From CAMLIZ01 sp040758375 (GTDB taxonomy: Bacteria > Pseudomonadota > Gammaproteobacteria > Burkholderiales > Burkholderiaceae_C), in the NCBI GenBank assembly GCA_040758375.1, contig JBFLWE010000018.1, positions 1 to 64,000 of the forward strand: a stretch of 64,000 nucleotides of DNA, written 5' to 3'. Below the pieces are notes generated by a model, which saw only the letters and a list, made by a program, of their open reading frames with translations, did no database searches and was not told where the DNA came from. Positions 8,357 through 20,320 of this stretch are shown piece after piece. Numbering within the stretch: position 1 is the first letter of the stretch; each line of letters opens with the position of its first letter. The position numbers and the translations under genes were made by a program.

Positions 8357-9121
8357 ATGCTCCCTACGCCTGCTGCAGACCCGCTCTCACGTGCCCGCGT
8401 GCTCGTCGTCGATGACGATGCCGACCTGCGTGCCTCGCTGCGCGACATGCTTTCGCAGGCCGGCTTCGAGGTGGCCGAAGCCGCCGACGGCCAGCAGATG
8501 CGCGCGGCGCTCGCGCAAGGGCAGCCGGCGCTGGTGCTGCTGGACCTGCGCCTCAAGGGCGAAGACGGCCTCACGCTGGCGCGCGGGCTGCGCGCACAGT
8601 CGGCCGTGCCGCTCATCATGATCAGCGGGCAAAGCGACGAGACCGACCGCGTGCTGCTGCTGGAGCTGGCGGCCGACGACTTCCTCATCAAGCCTTTCAG
8701 CGCCCGCGAACTCGTCGCGCGCGTGCGGGCGGTGCTGCGCCGAACGCAGCCGGGCGCGGGCAGCACCGCGTCGGTGTCGCCGGCGCGCCCCGGCGCCAGC
8801 GGCGAGGACCTGTGCTTCGGCCAGTGGCGTCTGAACGTGAAGGCGCGCGAGCTGGTCGATGCCGGCGGCAAGGTCTGCCCGCTCACGCAGGCCGAATACC
8901 GGCTGCTGGAGACCTTTGTCCGCCACCCGGGGCGGGTGTGGACGCGCGACCAGCTGCTGGAGCACACGCGCAGCCTGGACACCGAGGTGTTCGACCGCGC
9001 GGTGGACGTGCTGATCCTGCGCCTGAGGCGCAAGATCGAGCCGAACCCGAAGCACCCGCAGTACATCGTCACCGAGCGCGGCCAGGGCTACCTGTTCGGC
9101 GTGCCGGTCACCACCGCGTAG
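8357..9121 (+). CDS. OmpR-family response regulator
   Basis: 254 residues. The receiver domain starts with RVLVVDDDADLRASL, with phospho-acceptor Asp63 (LLDLRLKGEDG) and Lys112 in FLIKPFSARE. A C-terminal winged-helix DNA-binding domain (about 155-248) contains LTQAEYRLLETFVRHPGRV and DVLILRLRRKIE...RGQGY. It is the DNA-binding partner of the hybrid kinase that starts ten bases downstream. The pairing of an OmpR regulator with a TorS-like kinase resembles TorR/TorS, but nothing nearby indicates TMAO reductase. Confidence 0.92.
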   Translation: MLPTPAADPLSRARVLVVDDDADLRASLRDMLSQAGFEVAEAADGQQMRAALAQGQPALVLLDLRLKGEDGLTLARGLRAQSAVPLIMISGQSDETDRVLLLELAADDFLIKPFSARELVARVRAVLRRTQPGAGSTASVSPARPGASGEDLCFGQWRLNVKARELVDAGGKVCPLTQAEYRLLETFVRHPGRVWTRDQLLEHTRSLDTEVFDRAVDVLILRLRRKIEPNPKHPQYIVTERGQGYLFGVPVTTA

Positions 9122-9131
9122 AAGGCTGTTC

Positions 9132-11777
9132 ATGGGCTGGCTGCAGCGCATCGCGAGTGATCGGCTGCGCACGCGGCTGATGGGCGCGTTCGCGGCGCTG
9201 CTGGTGGGCGCACTGGCGCTCACCACCGTGGGCTGGTGGGGCATGCAGCGCACGCAGAGCGAGCTGCAGGCCTACGAGACCGACGTGCTGCCGCAGATCG
9301 CCAACGCGCTCGAGATCGCCGAGCGCATCTCGCGCCTGGCCGCCACCGCGCCCAACATGGCCGAGTCGCGCACCACTGCGGCGCTGGAGGCCAATGCCGG
9401 CATCGCGCGCAGCCTGCTCGACGAGATACGCCAGCGCTCCAGCATGGTCGATGCGCGCGGGCAGCTCGCCAGCCGCATCGCGCCGCTGCTCGAAAGCGGC
9501 GAAGGCAACATCACGCGGCTCACCGAGCTGGCGCAGACGCGCCACCAGCTGCGCGACCGGCTGCTGGCGCAGCTGGAGCGGCTGGAGCAGCTCGGCACGC
9601 AGCTCAAGCCGGCCGCCAATGCGGGCGACGTGTTGCTGGCGCAGCTGTGGTCCAGCCTGGTGCTGGGCGCCAACAGCTCGTCGGCGGTGACGCTGGGCCG
9701 CATCGAGGCCGATGTCGAGGGCCTGCTGCTGGCCGCGCGCCAGCGCGGCGCCTTCGCCGGCCGGCCGCAGGGCTTCGAAAGCGGCTTCGAGAGCCTGACG
9801 CTCGGCGAGGCCAGCGTGCTCACGCTGCGCCGCCGCCTGGTGGACCTGGACACGCGCACCGATGCGCTGGTGACCCTGACGCGCACCAACGCCGATCGCC
9901 TGAGCGACATCGTGTCGGCCCACGTGGACCAGCTGCGCGGCGTGACGCACACCCGCAGCGCCCAGGTGCGCCAGGCGCTCACCTCGGGCCAGACCGGGCT
10001 GCTGCTGCTCACGCTGGTGTGCGGCTTCATCGCGCTGGGCTCGGCCGCCTACGTGCACCGCCTGGTGGCCCAGGTGGAAAAGATCACCGGGGTGATGTCG
10101 CGCCTGGCCGGCGGCGACACCGCCCAGCCCACGCCGGCCACCAACCGGCGCGACGAGATCGGCGCGCTGGCGCGCACCTTCGAGGTGTTCCGCGACAACC
10201 TGCTGGCCAAGCAGCAGCTCGTGGCCGAGCTGCGCGCGCAAGGCGAGCTGCTCTCGGCGGTGCACAACAGCATGAACGACGGCCTGGCGGTGTTCGACCG
10301 CGAACGCCGGCTGATGCTGTGGAACCCGGCGCTGCAGCAGATGCTGGCGCGCCACGGGCTGTTGCTGATGCCCGGGGACCGGCCCGAGGCACTGCTGCCG
10401 CAGCTGCCGCCCGAGGCGCGCTGGCGCGTGCCGGGCCAGGTGGAGCAGCAGCGCTTCGCGCCGGACCTGCTGCCGCCCTTCGGCGCAGAAGGCCACGTCG
10501 AGCTGCTGCTGCCCGGCCAGCGCGTGTACGACGTGCGCAGCCGGGCCATGCCCGACGGCGGCGTGGTCAGCCTGGTGACCGACCTCACCGAGCGGCGCGC
10601 GATGGAGACGCAGCTGCAGCATGCGATGCGGCTCGACATGCTGGGCCGGCTGACCGGCGGCGTGGCGCACGACTTCCACAACCATCTGGGCACCATCGTC
10701 GGCAACCTGGGCCTGCTGCAGGGCCAGGAAGGCTTGGACGACAAGGGCCGCGCGCAGTTCGCGCGCGCGCTGCGCGCCGCCGAGCGCGCCACCGCGCTCA
10801 CGCGCCGCCTGCTGGCCTTTGCGCGCCGCCAGCCGCTGCTGGCCGAATGGGTGGCGGTGGATTCGATGATCGAGGAAATGGCCGACCTCATCGAATACAG
10901 CGCCGGCGCCGACGTGAAGCTGCAGCTCGACCTGCGCAGCGACGACGCGGCGGTGTACCTCGACCGCGGCCAGCTCGAGAACGCGCTGCTCAACTTGGTG
11001 ATCAACAGCGCCGCGGCCATGCCCTCGGGCGGCGAGCTGGTGGTGCGCACGCGGCGCCTGCGGCGGCCCGATGGCGACCCGCTGCCCGACGAGGTGTCGA
11101 TCGAAGTGGCCGACACCGGCTGCGGCATCCCCGAGCCGCTGCTCGACAAGGTGTTCGAGCCCTTCTTCACCACCAAGCAAGGCGGCGGCGAGGCGGGCGA
11201 AGGCAGCGGGCTGGGCCTGTCCATCGTGCACGGCTTCGTGCACCAGTCGGGCGGCCGGGTGGCGCTGGCCAGCAAGGTGGGGCAGGGCACGTCGGTCACC
11301 TTGTGCTTCCCGCTGGCCGACATGCGGCTGCGCAACGCGCCCCAGGCCTTGCTCACACCCACGGCGGCAGCGGCTGCCGCGGCGCCGGCCGCTCCCGGCA
11401 CCCGCGTGCTGCTGGTCGATGACGACGAGGCCTTTCGCGCCACAGTGGGCGACATGCTGCGACAGCTCGGCTGCGACGTCACCGCCGCGGCTTCGCCCGA
11501 TGAAGCGCTGGGCGTGCTGCGCGAGGCGCGGACCCTGCCCGACGTGATGCTGTCCGACGTGCGCCTGGCCGCCGGCGCCGACGGCCGCCTGCTGGCCCGG
11601 CAGGTGCACGAGCAATGGCCGCAGCTGCCCATCGGCCTGATGTCGGGCGTGCCGCGCGAGGCGCTGGAGCAGTCGCGCGAGCCGATTCGCTGGCCCTTCC
11701 TGCTCAAGCCGTTCGACCGCGAGCGCCTGGCACGCTGGCTGCACGACGTGCAGGCGCAGGCGGACGTGTCGGCCTAG
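9132..11777 (+). CDS. hybrid sensor histidine kinase (TorS-like sensor, HAMP, PAS, kinase, receiver)
   Basis: 881 residues. A transmembrane helix at about 18-40 and a second at about 285-310 flank a long helical periplasmic domain of the TorS type. HAMP follows (about 310-360), then a PAS-like segment (about 375-480). Next come the kinase H box with His513 in GGVAHDFHNHLG, the N box ENALLNLVINS, VADTGCGIP, FEPFFTTK and GSGLGLSIVHG. The C-terminal receiver (about 755-878) has Asp809 in MLSDVRLAAG and the lysine in FLLKPFDRE. No Hpt domain is visible, so transfer to the OmpR regulator would be direct or need a separate Hpt. It is co-transcribed with the regulator. Confidence 0.9.
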   Translation: MGWLQRIASDRLRTRLMGAFAALLVGALALTTVGWWGMQRTQSELQAYETDVLPQIANALEIAERISRLAATAPNMAESRTTAALEANAGIARSLLDEIRQRSSMVDARGQLASRIAPLLESGEGNITRLTELAQTRHQLRDRLLAQLERLEQLGTQLKPAANAGDVLLAQLWSSLVLGANSSSAVTLGRIEADVEGLLLAARQRGAFAGRPQGFESGFESLTLGEASVLTLRRRLVDLDTRTDALVTLTRTNADRLSDIVSAHVDQLRGVTHTRSAQVRQALTSGQTGLLLLTLVCGFIALGSAAYVHRLVAQVEKITGVMSRLAGGDTAQPTPATNRRDEIGALARTFEVFRDNLLAKQQLVAELRAQGELLSAVHNSMNDGLAVFDRERRLMLWNPALQQMLARHGLLLMPGDRPEALLPQLPPEARWRVPGQVEQQRFAPDLLPPFGAEGHVELLLPGQRVYDVRSRAMPDGGVVSLVTDLTERRAMETQLQHAMRLDMLGRLTGGVAHDFHNHLGTIVGNLGLLQGQEGLDDKGRAQFARALRAAERATALTRRLLAFARRQPLLAEWVAVDSMIEEMADLIEYSAGADVKLQLDLRSDDAAVYLDRGQLENALLNLVINSAAAMPSGGELVVRTRRLRRPDGDPLPDEVSIEVADTGCGIPEPLLDKVFEPFFTTKQGGGEAGEGSGLGLSIVHGFVHQSGGRVALASKVGQGTSVTLCFPLADMRLRNAPQALLTPTAAAAAAAPAAPGTRVLLVDDDEAFRATVGDMLRQLGCDVTAAASPDEALGVLREARTLPDVMLSDVRLAAGADGRLLARQVHEQWPQLPIGLMSGVPREALEQSREPIRWPFLLKPFDRERLARWLHDVQAQADVSA

Positions 11778-11816
11778 CAGGCACCCGCTGGCAATGTTTC
11801 AAGGATTACAGCGTCG

Positions 11817-11841
11817 CGGACAACACATGAAATCTTGTCCG
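11817..11841. promoter_or_regulatory. inverted repeat ahead of the sugar transporter operon
   Basis: CGGACAA, 11 bases, then TTGTCCG: a seven-base dyad centred 83 bases before the binding-protein ATG. The right arm also contains TTGTCC, a plausible -35-like element, with TGTAAT at 11855-11860, though the spacing of 14 is short. The AT-richer sequence here stands out from its surroundings. It may be an operator for a LacI or ROK repressor located elsewhere, or the terminator of the kinase gene. Confidence 0.4.
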
Positions 11842-11911
11842 TCGATAGCGGTTATGTAATTCGCTGCAGCGCGCGGGCCCGGTGGCAACGCGTGCGCTCG
11901 GAGGACGACAC

Positions 11912-13192
<1,281 letters not shown>

Positions 13193-13193
13193 A

Positions 13194-13372
13194 CCACCCC
13201 CGTAGCGCCTTCGGCGCTTCCCCGACAGGTGTGGGCCCCCGGTCGCGGAGTACCGCGCCCGCCCCCCGAGGGGGCGGGCCACTGGCTTCGGAGCGGCCGG
13301 GCGCCAGTGGCTCAGAGGGGCGCCGCCAGCGGAGCGGCGAAGCCGGCTCCGTGGCGGCCGCTGGACGCGGCG
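13194..13372. repeat. full-length copy of the structured GC-rich intergenic repeat
   Basis: This element fills the spacer between the binding-protein and first permease genes. It has a CCACCCCCGT head, hairpin 1 (AGCGCC-TTC-GGCGCT, 13204-13218), a CCCCCGAGGGGG palindrome near 13263-13275, and hairpin 2. Hairpin 2 consists of arm CCACTGGC 13279-13286, a 16-base loop 13287-13302 and arm GCCAGTGG 13303-13310. A tail follows with GGCGAAGCCGG (13336-13346). The same order recurs at 57344-57415 with different but still pairing stems. Inside an operon it may attenuate transcription or stabilise the binding-protein mRNA, which would give more binding protein than permease. Confidence 0.7.
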
Positions 13373-13406
13373 CAGAGAACGCTCGATGCGCGGTGGAGCG
13401 ACTGAC

Positions 13407-14311
<905 letters not shown>

Positions 14312-14312
<1 letters not shown>

Positions 14313-15145
14313 TGAAAGCGCGCGGCGGCATCTGGTCCGCACTGTACTGGCCGGTGGCGGCGCTGGTCGTCTTCGCCAGCGTGTTTCCGTTGCTCTATGC
14401 GGTGGCCACCTCGGTGAAGCAGGGCAATGCGCTGTTCTCGCCCACCCTGTGGGTGGACGCGCCCACGCTGGCCAACTACGCCAGCCTGTTCGAACAGCAA
14501 TCGTTCGGCCGCAATCTGCTCAACTCGGCGCTGGTGTCGGCCGGCGTGGTGGCGCTGTCGCTGGCCTTGAGCCTGCTGGCAGCCTGGGCGCTGGGGCGGG
14601 TGAGCTTTCGCGGGCGCGGCGTGCTGCTGCTCACCATCCTGGCGGCCTCGATGTTCCCGCAGGTGGCGGTGCTCTCCGGCATGTACGAGCTGGTGCGCGC
14701 GCTGGGCCTGTACGACTCGCTGGGCGCGCTGCTGATCGCCGATCTCGTGATCACCCTGCCTTTCACCGTGTGGGTGCTGGTCACTTTCATGAGCCAGCTG
14801 CCGAAAGAAGTGGAGGAAGCGGCCATGATGGACGGGCTGGGGCTGTTCACGCTGATCTTCCGCATCTTCATGCCGCTGCTGTGGCCGGCGATGGTGGCCA
14901 CCGGCCTGCTCGCCTTCATCGCGGCGTGGAACGAGTTCCTGTTCGCGCTCACCTTCACCATCAGCCCCGAGCAGCGCACGGTGCCGGTGGCCATTGCGCT
15001 GGTCAGCGGCAACAGCGCCTACGAGGTGCCCTGGGGGTCGCTGATGGCGGCGTCGGTCATCGTGACCTTGCCGCTGGTGGGGCTGGTCGTCTACTTCCAA
15101 CGCCACATCGTGGCGGGTCTTACTGCAGGCTCGGTCAAGGGCTGA
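14312..15145 (+). CDS. ABC sugar transporter permease (MalG/ThuG type)
   Basis: 277 residues with about six membrane spans. The EAA loop reads EEAAMMDGLGLFTLIFRIFM with PLLWPAM following. The N-terminus FPLLYAVATSVK is typical of MalG-type proteins. The start codon shares a base with the preceding stop, so translation is coupled. Together with the 13407 protein it forms the membrane channel of the disaccharide importer. Confidence 0.92.
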
Positions 15146-15162
15146 ACGACAACACCACATCT

Positions 15163-16275
<1,113 letters not shown>

Positions 16276-16289
16276 CACGGAACGATGCC

Positions 16290-18632
16290 ATGGGCACCCA
16301 CACCTACCCGCTGGACGACTGGCGGATCACCGAGACCGCGTTCGACGTCGAGAGCAATCTGCTCGACGAGACGCTGTTCGCGCTGGGCAACGGCTACATC
16401 GGCCTGCGCGGCACGCAGGACGAAGGCTTCGTCGGCACGCCGATGCCCACCTTCGAAGGCACCTACCTCAACGGCTTCTACGAAACCTCGGCCATCCACT
16501 ACCCCGAGACGGCCTATGGGCTGGCGCGGCAGAACCAGTTCATGCTCAACGTGCCCAACGGCAAGCGCATCGAGCTGTGGCTCGACGAAGAGCGCTTCGA
16601 CCTGCTGCAGGGCAGGACGCTGCGCTACGAGCGCACGCTCGACCTGCGCGAGGGCGTGCTCAGGCGCACGGTGAACTGGCAGTCGCCCGAAGGGCGGCAT
16701 GTGGAGGTGGTGAGCGAACGCCTGGTGTGCCTGAAGCGCAAGCATGTCTTCGCGATCCGCTATGCGGTGCGGCTGCTCAATTTCGAAGGGCGCGTCAAGC
16801 TGGTGTCGGCGCTGGATGCGCGCACGCGCAACCTGGAGGCCGGCGACGACCCGCGCGTGGGCTCGCACGTGAAGGTGCCGCCGCTGCAATGGCTGGAGTC
16901 GCGCCAGACCGACAGCGGCGTGCGGCTGGTGCACCGCACGCGCACCAGCAGCCTCACGCTGGTGAGCGCGCTGGAGCACCAATGCGAGGGCGGCCGCGAC
17001 GCGGTGCTCTCGCGCGAGAGCCTGGCCGCGGGCCAGTGCCTGACCCAGATCTTCTCGCTGCAGGCCGGCGAGGGTGAGACCGTCACGCTGGTGAAGTTCG
17101 GTGCCTATCACAGCTCGCGCGACTTTCCCGAGGCCGAGCTGATGCAGCGCAGCGACGAGGCGCTGGCCGAAGCGCGCGCGGCCGGCTTCGACGCCTTGTG
17201 CCGCGAGCAGCAGGAGGCGCTGGCCGCGTTCTGGCGCGAGGCCGACGTGCAGATCGGCGGCGACGCCGCGCTGCAGCAGGGCATGCGCTTCAACCTCTAC
17301 CACCTGCTGCAGTCGGTGGGGCGCGACGGCAAGACCAACATCGCGGCCAAGGGCGTCACCGGCGAGGGCTACGAGGGCCACTATTTCTGGGACACCGAGA
17401 TCTACGTGTTCCCGTTCTTCCTGGCCACGCAGCCGCAGATCGCGCGCCAGCTGCTGGCCTACCGCTGGGCCGGCCTGCCGGCCGCGCGCGAGCGGGCGCG
17501 CGAGATGGCGCATGCCAAGGGTGCGCTCTACCCCTGGCGCACCATCGCCGGCGCCGAGTGCTCCGCCTACTTTCCGGCCGGCACCGCGCAGTACCACATC
17601 AACGCCGACATCGCCCACTCGATCAAGCTGTACGTCGAGACCACCGGCGACGAGAAATACCTGCGCGAGCAAGGCGCCGAGGTGCTGATGGAAACGGCCC
17701 GCATCTGGATGGGGCTGGGCCATTTCGACGAGCGCCGCGGCGGCGCCTTCTGCATCCACGAGGTGACCGGGCCCGACGAGTACACGGCCATGGTCAGCAA
17801 CAACTTCTACACCAACGCGATGGCGCAGCAGCACCTCGCGTACGCCGCCAGCGTGGCCGAGCGGCTGCAGCGCAAGCACCCCAAGGACTTCGCGCGCATC
17901 GCCGCCGCGATGGAGCTCTCGCCCGACGAGCCGGGCCAATGGCGCCGCGCCGCCGAGGCGATGTACCTGCCGTTGGACGAGCAGTTGGGCGTGCACCCGC
18001 AGGACGACAGCTTCCTGCACAAGCCGGCCTGGGACTTTGCCAACACGCCGCCCGAGAAGTACCCGCTGCTGCTGCACTACCACCCGCTGGTGATCTACCG
18101 CCACCGCGTGTGCAAGCAGGCCGACGTGGTGCTGGCGCTGCTGCTGCGCGGCGAGCGCTTCACGCTGGAGCAAAAGCGCCGCGACTTCGACTACTACGAG
18201 CCGCTGACCACACACGACTCGTCGCTGTCGGCCTGCATCTTCAGCATCGTGGCCAGCGAAGTGGGCTATGCCGACAAGGCCTACGACTACTTCATGCACA
18301 CCGCGCGCATGGACCTGGACAACGAGCACGGCAACACGCAGTACGGCGTGCACACCGCGGCGATGGCCGGCACCTGGATGGGCGTGGTGTACGGCTTCGC
18401 CGGCATGCGCATTCATGAAGGCCAGCTGCGCTTTGCGCCGCGCCTGCCCGCGCGCTGGACGCACTATGGCTTTCGCCTGCGCGTGAGGGGCCGTCAGCTG
18501 CAGGTGCAGGTGCGTCCCGGCGAGGCCGAGTACCGGCTGCTCGAAGGCGAGAGCCTGGAGTTGCAGCACGAGGGCCGCACGCTGCGGCTGTCCGCCAGAC
18601 AACCCGTGCAGACCTTGCCGCTGAGCCGATGA
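16290..18632 (+). CDS. GH65 disaccharide phosphorylase (maltose or trehalose phosphorylase)
   Basis: 780 residues from the ATG at 16290, the usual length for GH65. The N-terminal beta-sandwich (about 1-260) begins with the family's ESLFALGNGYIG-like block (DETLFALGNGYIGLRG). The (alpha/alpha)6 barrel carries GHYFWDTEIYVFPFF and AGTAQYHINADIA. The general acid is Glu497 in TGPDEYTAMVSNN, and the phosphate-binding region is HDSSLSACIFS. The enzyme would cleave an alpha-linked glucose disaccharide with phosphate to glucose and beta-glucose-1-phosphate. It sits between the importer and pgmB, fitting cytosolic phosphorolysis. The motifs do not separate maltose from trehalose or kojibiose. Confidence 0.9.
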   Translation: MGTHTYPLDDWRITETAFDVESNLLDETLFALGNGYIGLRGTQDEGFVGTPMPTFEGTYLNGFYETSAIHYPETAYGLARQNQFMLNVPNGKRIELWLDEERFDLLQGRTLRYERTLDLREGVLRRTVNWQSPEGRHVEVVSERLVCLKRKHVFAIRYAVRLLNFEGRVKLVSALDARTRNLEAGDDPRVGSHVKVPPLQWLESRQTDSGVRLVHRTRTSSLTLVSALEHQCEGGRDAVLSRESLAAGQCLTQIFSLQAGEGETVTLVKFGAYHSSRDFPEAELMQRSDEALAEARAAGFDALCREQQEALAAFWREADVQIGGDAALQQGMRFNLYHLLQSVGRDGKTNIAAKGVTGEGYEGHYFWDTEIYVFPFFLATQPQIARQLLAYRWAGLPAARERAREMAHAKGALYPWRTIAGAECSAYFPAGTAQYHINADIAHSIKLYVETTGDEKYLREQGAEVLMETARIWMGLGHFDERRGGAFCIHEVTGPDEYTAMVSNNFYTNAMAQQHLAYAASVAERLQRKHPKDFARIAAAMELSPDEPGQWRRAAEAMYLPLDEQLGVHPQDDSFLHKPAWDFANTPPEKYPLLLHYHPLVIYRHRVCKQADVVLALLLRGERFTLEQKRRDFDYYEPLTTHDSSLSACIFSIVASEVGYADKAYDYFMHTARMDLDNEHGNTQYGVHTAAMAGTWMGVVYGFAGMRIHEGQLRFAPRLPARWTHYGFRLRVRGRQLQVQVRPGEAEYRLLEGESLELQHEGRTLRLSARQPVQTLPLSR

Positions 18633-19285
18633 ATCCTTCCCCCCGCTTCCAGGCCGTCATCTTCGATCTCGACGGCGTGCTCACCGACACCGCGCACTTC
18701 CACTTCCTGGCCTGGCGCGAGCTGGCCCACTCGCTGCAACTGCCGTTCGACGAGGCGTTCAACGAAAAGTTGAAGGGCATCGACCGCATGGGCTCGCTGG
18801 AGCTGATCCTCGCCCAGGGCGGGCGGCGCTACTCGGCCGAGGAGAAGCAGGCTCTGGCCACGCGCAAGAACGCGCACTACCAGCGGCTGGTCAGCACGAT
18901 GGACTCCTCCCATCTGCTGCCCGGTGCCGTGCAGGCGCTGGCCGCGGTGCGCGAGGCGGGCCTGAAGATCGGACTGGCCTCGGTGAGCAAGAACGCCGCC
19001 ACCGTGCTGCGGCGGCTGGGCATCACCGACCGCTTCGACGTGGTGGTGGACGCAGCGCGCATCCGGCGCGGCAAGCCCGACCCGGAAATCTTCCTCAGCG
19101 CGGCGCAGCAGCTGGGGGTGAAGCCGGCTGCCTGCCTCGGCGTGGAAGACGCGGTGGCCGGGGTGCAGGCCATCAAGGCGGCGGGCATGTATGCGGTAGG
19201 GGTGGGGAACCCGGCGGTGCTGGCGCAAGCCGATGACGTGATTCCCGGGTTGTCGGCGTTCCGGTTGGAGCGGTATTTGGGGTGA
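18629..19285 (+). CDS. pgmB: beta-phosphoglucomutase
   Basis: 218 residues, HAD superfamily. The nucleophile and acid/base pair are Asp13 and Asp15 in VIFDLDGVLTDTA, and the cap domain contains LKGIDRMGSLELIL, the beta-PGM hallmark. SVSKNA, RRGKPDPEIFL and LGVEDAVAGVQAIKAAGM complete the HAD motifs. It turns beta-glucose-1-phosphate into glucose-6-phosphate, the next step after the GH65 enzyme. The ATG overlaps the GH65 stop (ATGA), so the two are translated together. Confidence 0.93.
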   Translation: MNPSPRFQAVIFDLDGVLTDTAHFHFLAWRELAHSLQLPFDEAFNEKLKGIDRMGSLELILAQGGRRYSAEEKQALATRKNAHYQRLVSTMDSSHLLPGAVQALAAVREAGLKIGLASVSKNAATVLRRLGITDRFDVVVDAARIRRGKPDPEIFLSAAQQLGVKPAACLGVEDAVAGVQAIKAAGMYAVGVGNPAVLAQADDVIPGLSAFRLERYLG

Positions 19286-19331
19286 TCCACCCCCGTGAGA
19301 CCCGCAGCGGGTGCTGCCCGCCGCGGGCGCC
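19283..19331. repeat. head fragment of the structured intergenic repeat
   Basis: Directly after pgmB the sequence reads CCACCCCCGT, the same head as the copy at 13194. It is followed by a hairpin (ACCCGC with GCGGGT around 19300-19313) and further GC-rich dyads up to 19331. It lies between convergent pgmB and hsp20 genes and may serve as a bidirectional terminator. Confidence 0.45.
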
Positions 19332-19349
19332 CACCTCAAACAACCAAGC

Positions 19350-19856
19350 TCAGCCCTTCACCGCAATCCTTCGCGGCTTCGCCTCCTCGCGCTTGGGCAG
19401 CTCCACCCGCAGCACGCCGTCGGCATAGCTGGCCTTCGCGCGCTCGCTGTGCACCGGCACCGGCAGCGGCACGGTGCGCGAGAAGCTGCCGTAGGCGCAC
19501 TGCATCAGGCGGTAGCGGCCTTCGGTGGTCTCGCACTCGTAGCGCTTGTCGCCTTCGATCACCAGTGCGTCGCCCTGCACCTCGATGCGGAAGTCGTCCT
19601 TCTTCATGCCCGGTGCTTCGAGGCGCACGATGACCTGGTCGTCGGTGTCGTACACGTCGGCGGCCAGCAGGCCCCAGCCCGCCGACAGCGGCATCGGCGG
19701 CAACTCGTCCTTGCCGCCTGGCTGCGCCTGGGCGGCAGCGCTCGGCCGGTAGCGCGTGACGGCGTTCGCCGCGCGTTCGCGCATCTCGCGCCAGCCGTCG
19801 GCGAACGAGTCCCAGGCGTGCTCCAGGCCATGCTTCCATTCGGTCAACACGCTCAT
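19350..19856 (-). CDS. small heat-shock protein, Hsp20 (third of tandem set)
   Basis: 168 residues with an alpha-crystallin domain (about 60-155): DDQVIVRLEAPGMKKDDFRIEV, then GSFSRTVPLPVPV and ASYADGVLRVELPK. A basic/aromatic N-terminal arm contains WKHGLEHAWDSFADGWREM. Hsp20 proteins are ATP-independent holdases that bind unfolding proteins. Its own AAAGGAG site lies before the ATG. It is the last gene of the hsp20 operon, 25 bases after the middle one. The usual C-terminal I-x-I appears only as IAV. Confidence 0.9.
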   Translation of the reverse strand: MSVLTEWKHGLEHAWDSFADGWREMRERAANAVTRYRPSAAAQAQPGGKDELPPMPLSAGWGLLAADVYDTDDQVIVRLEAPGMKKDDFRIEVQGDALVIEGDKRYECETTEGRYRLMQCAYGSFSRTVPLPVPVHSERAKASYADGVLRVELPKREEAKPRRIAVKG

Positions 19857-19881
19857 GGTGCACTCCTTTTCTGCAAAGCCT

Positions 19882-20301
19882 TCAGCTCACCTGCACCTGC
19901 ACGCGGCGCGGTTGCGCATGCTCGTGCTTGGGGATGCGCAGGTTCAGCACGCCGTCCTTCAGGCTGGCGTCGATGCGGCTGGTGTCCAGCTCGCGGCTGA
20001 GCGTGAAGGCGCGGCGGTAGCGCGGCACGCGCACTTCGGCATACAGCGGCTGCAGGCGCTCGGGCGTCTGCGGTGCCACGGGCGCCTCGATCTGCAGCGT
20101 GTCGCCTTCGATCTTCAGCTCCAGCTGGTCCTTCGACACGCCGGGCAGGTCGGCCAGCAGGGTGATGCCGGTCTGGTCTTCCAGCACGTCCACCCGCGGC
20201 GCCATGGCCCGCTCGCGCTCGGCGCTGCGCTGCGGCTGCTGCTGCTGTTGCAGCTGCCCTTGCGGCTGCTCGGTGGTCTTGATCTCTTGACGGTCGCTCA
20301 T
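19882..20301 (-). CDS. small heat-shock protein, Hsp20 (second of tandem set)
   Basis: 139 residues. A glutamine-rich N-terminal arm (QGQLQQQQQPQ) precedes the alpha-crystallin domain with GITLLADLPGVSKDQLELKIEG, YRRAFTLSREL and ASLKDGVLNLRIPK. The ribosome site GAAGGAG is eight bases ahead of the ATG. The poly-Gln arm is unusual and may change oligomer assembly. It lies 19 bases after the first hsp20 gene. Confidence 0.9.
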   Translation of the reverse strand: MSDRQEIKTTEQPQGQLQQQQQPQRSAERERAMAPRVDVLEDQTGITLLADLPGVSKDQLELKIEGDTLQIEAPVAPQTPERLQPLYAEVRVPRYRRAFTLSRELDTSRIDASLKDGVLNLRIPKHEHAQPRRVQVQVS

Positions 20302-20320
20302 GGTTTCGCTCCTTCAAGGC

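Noticed and set aside
9108..11744. Long minus-strand open frame opposite the hybrid kinase
   Set aside because: Composition is that of a codon-shadow, and the plus strand gives a full kinase with all motifs.
8357..11777. TorR/TorS trimethylamine-oxide system
   Set aside because: The kinase lacks an Hpt domain and no torCAD or torT genes are near. Only the sensor-domain style is similar.
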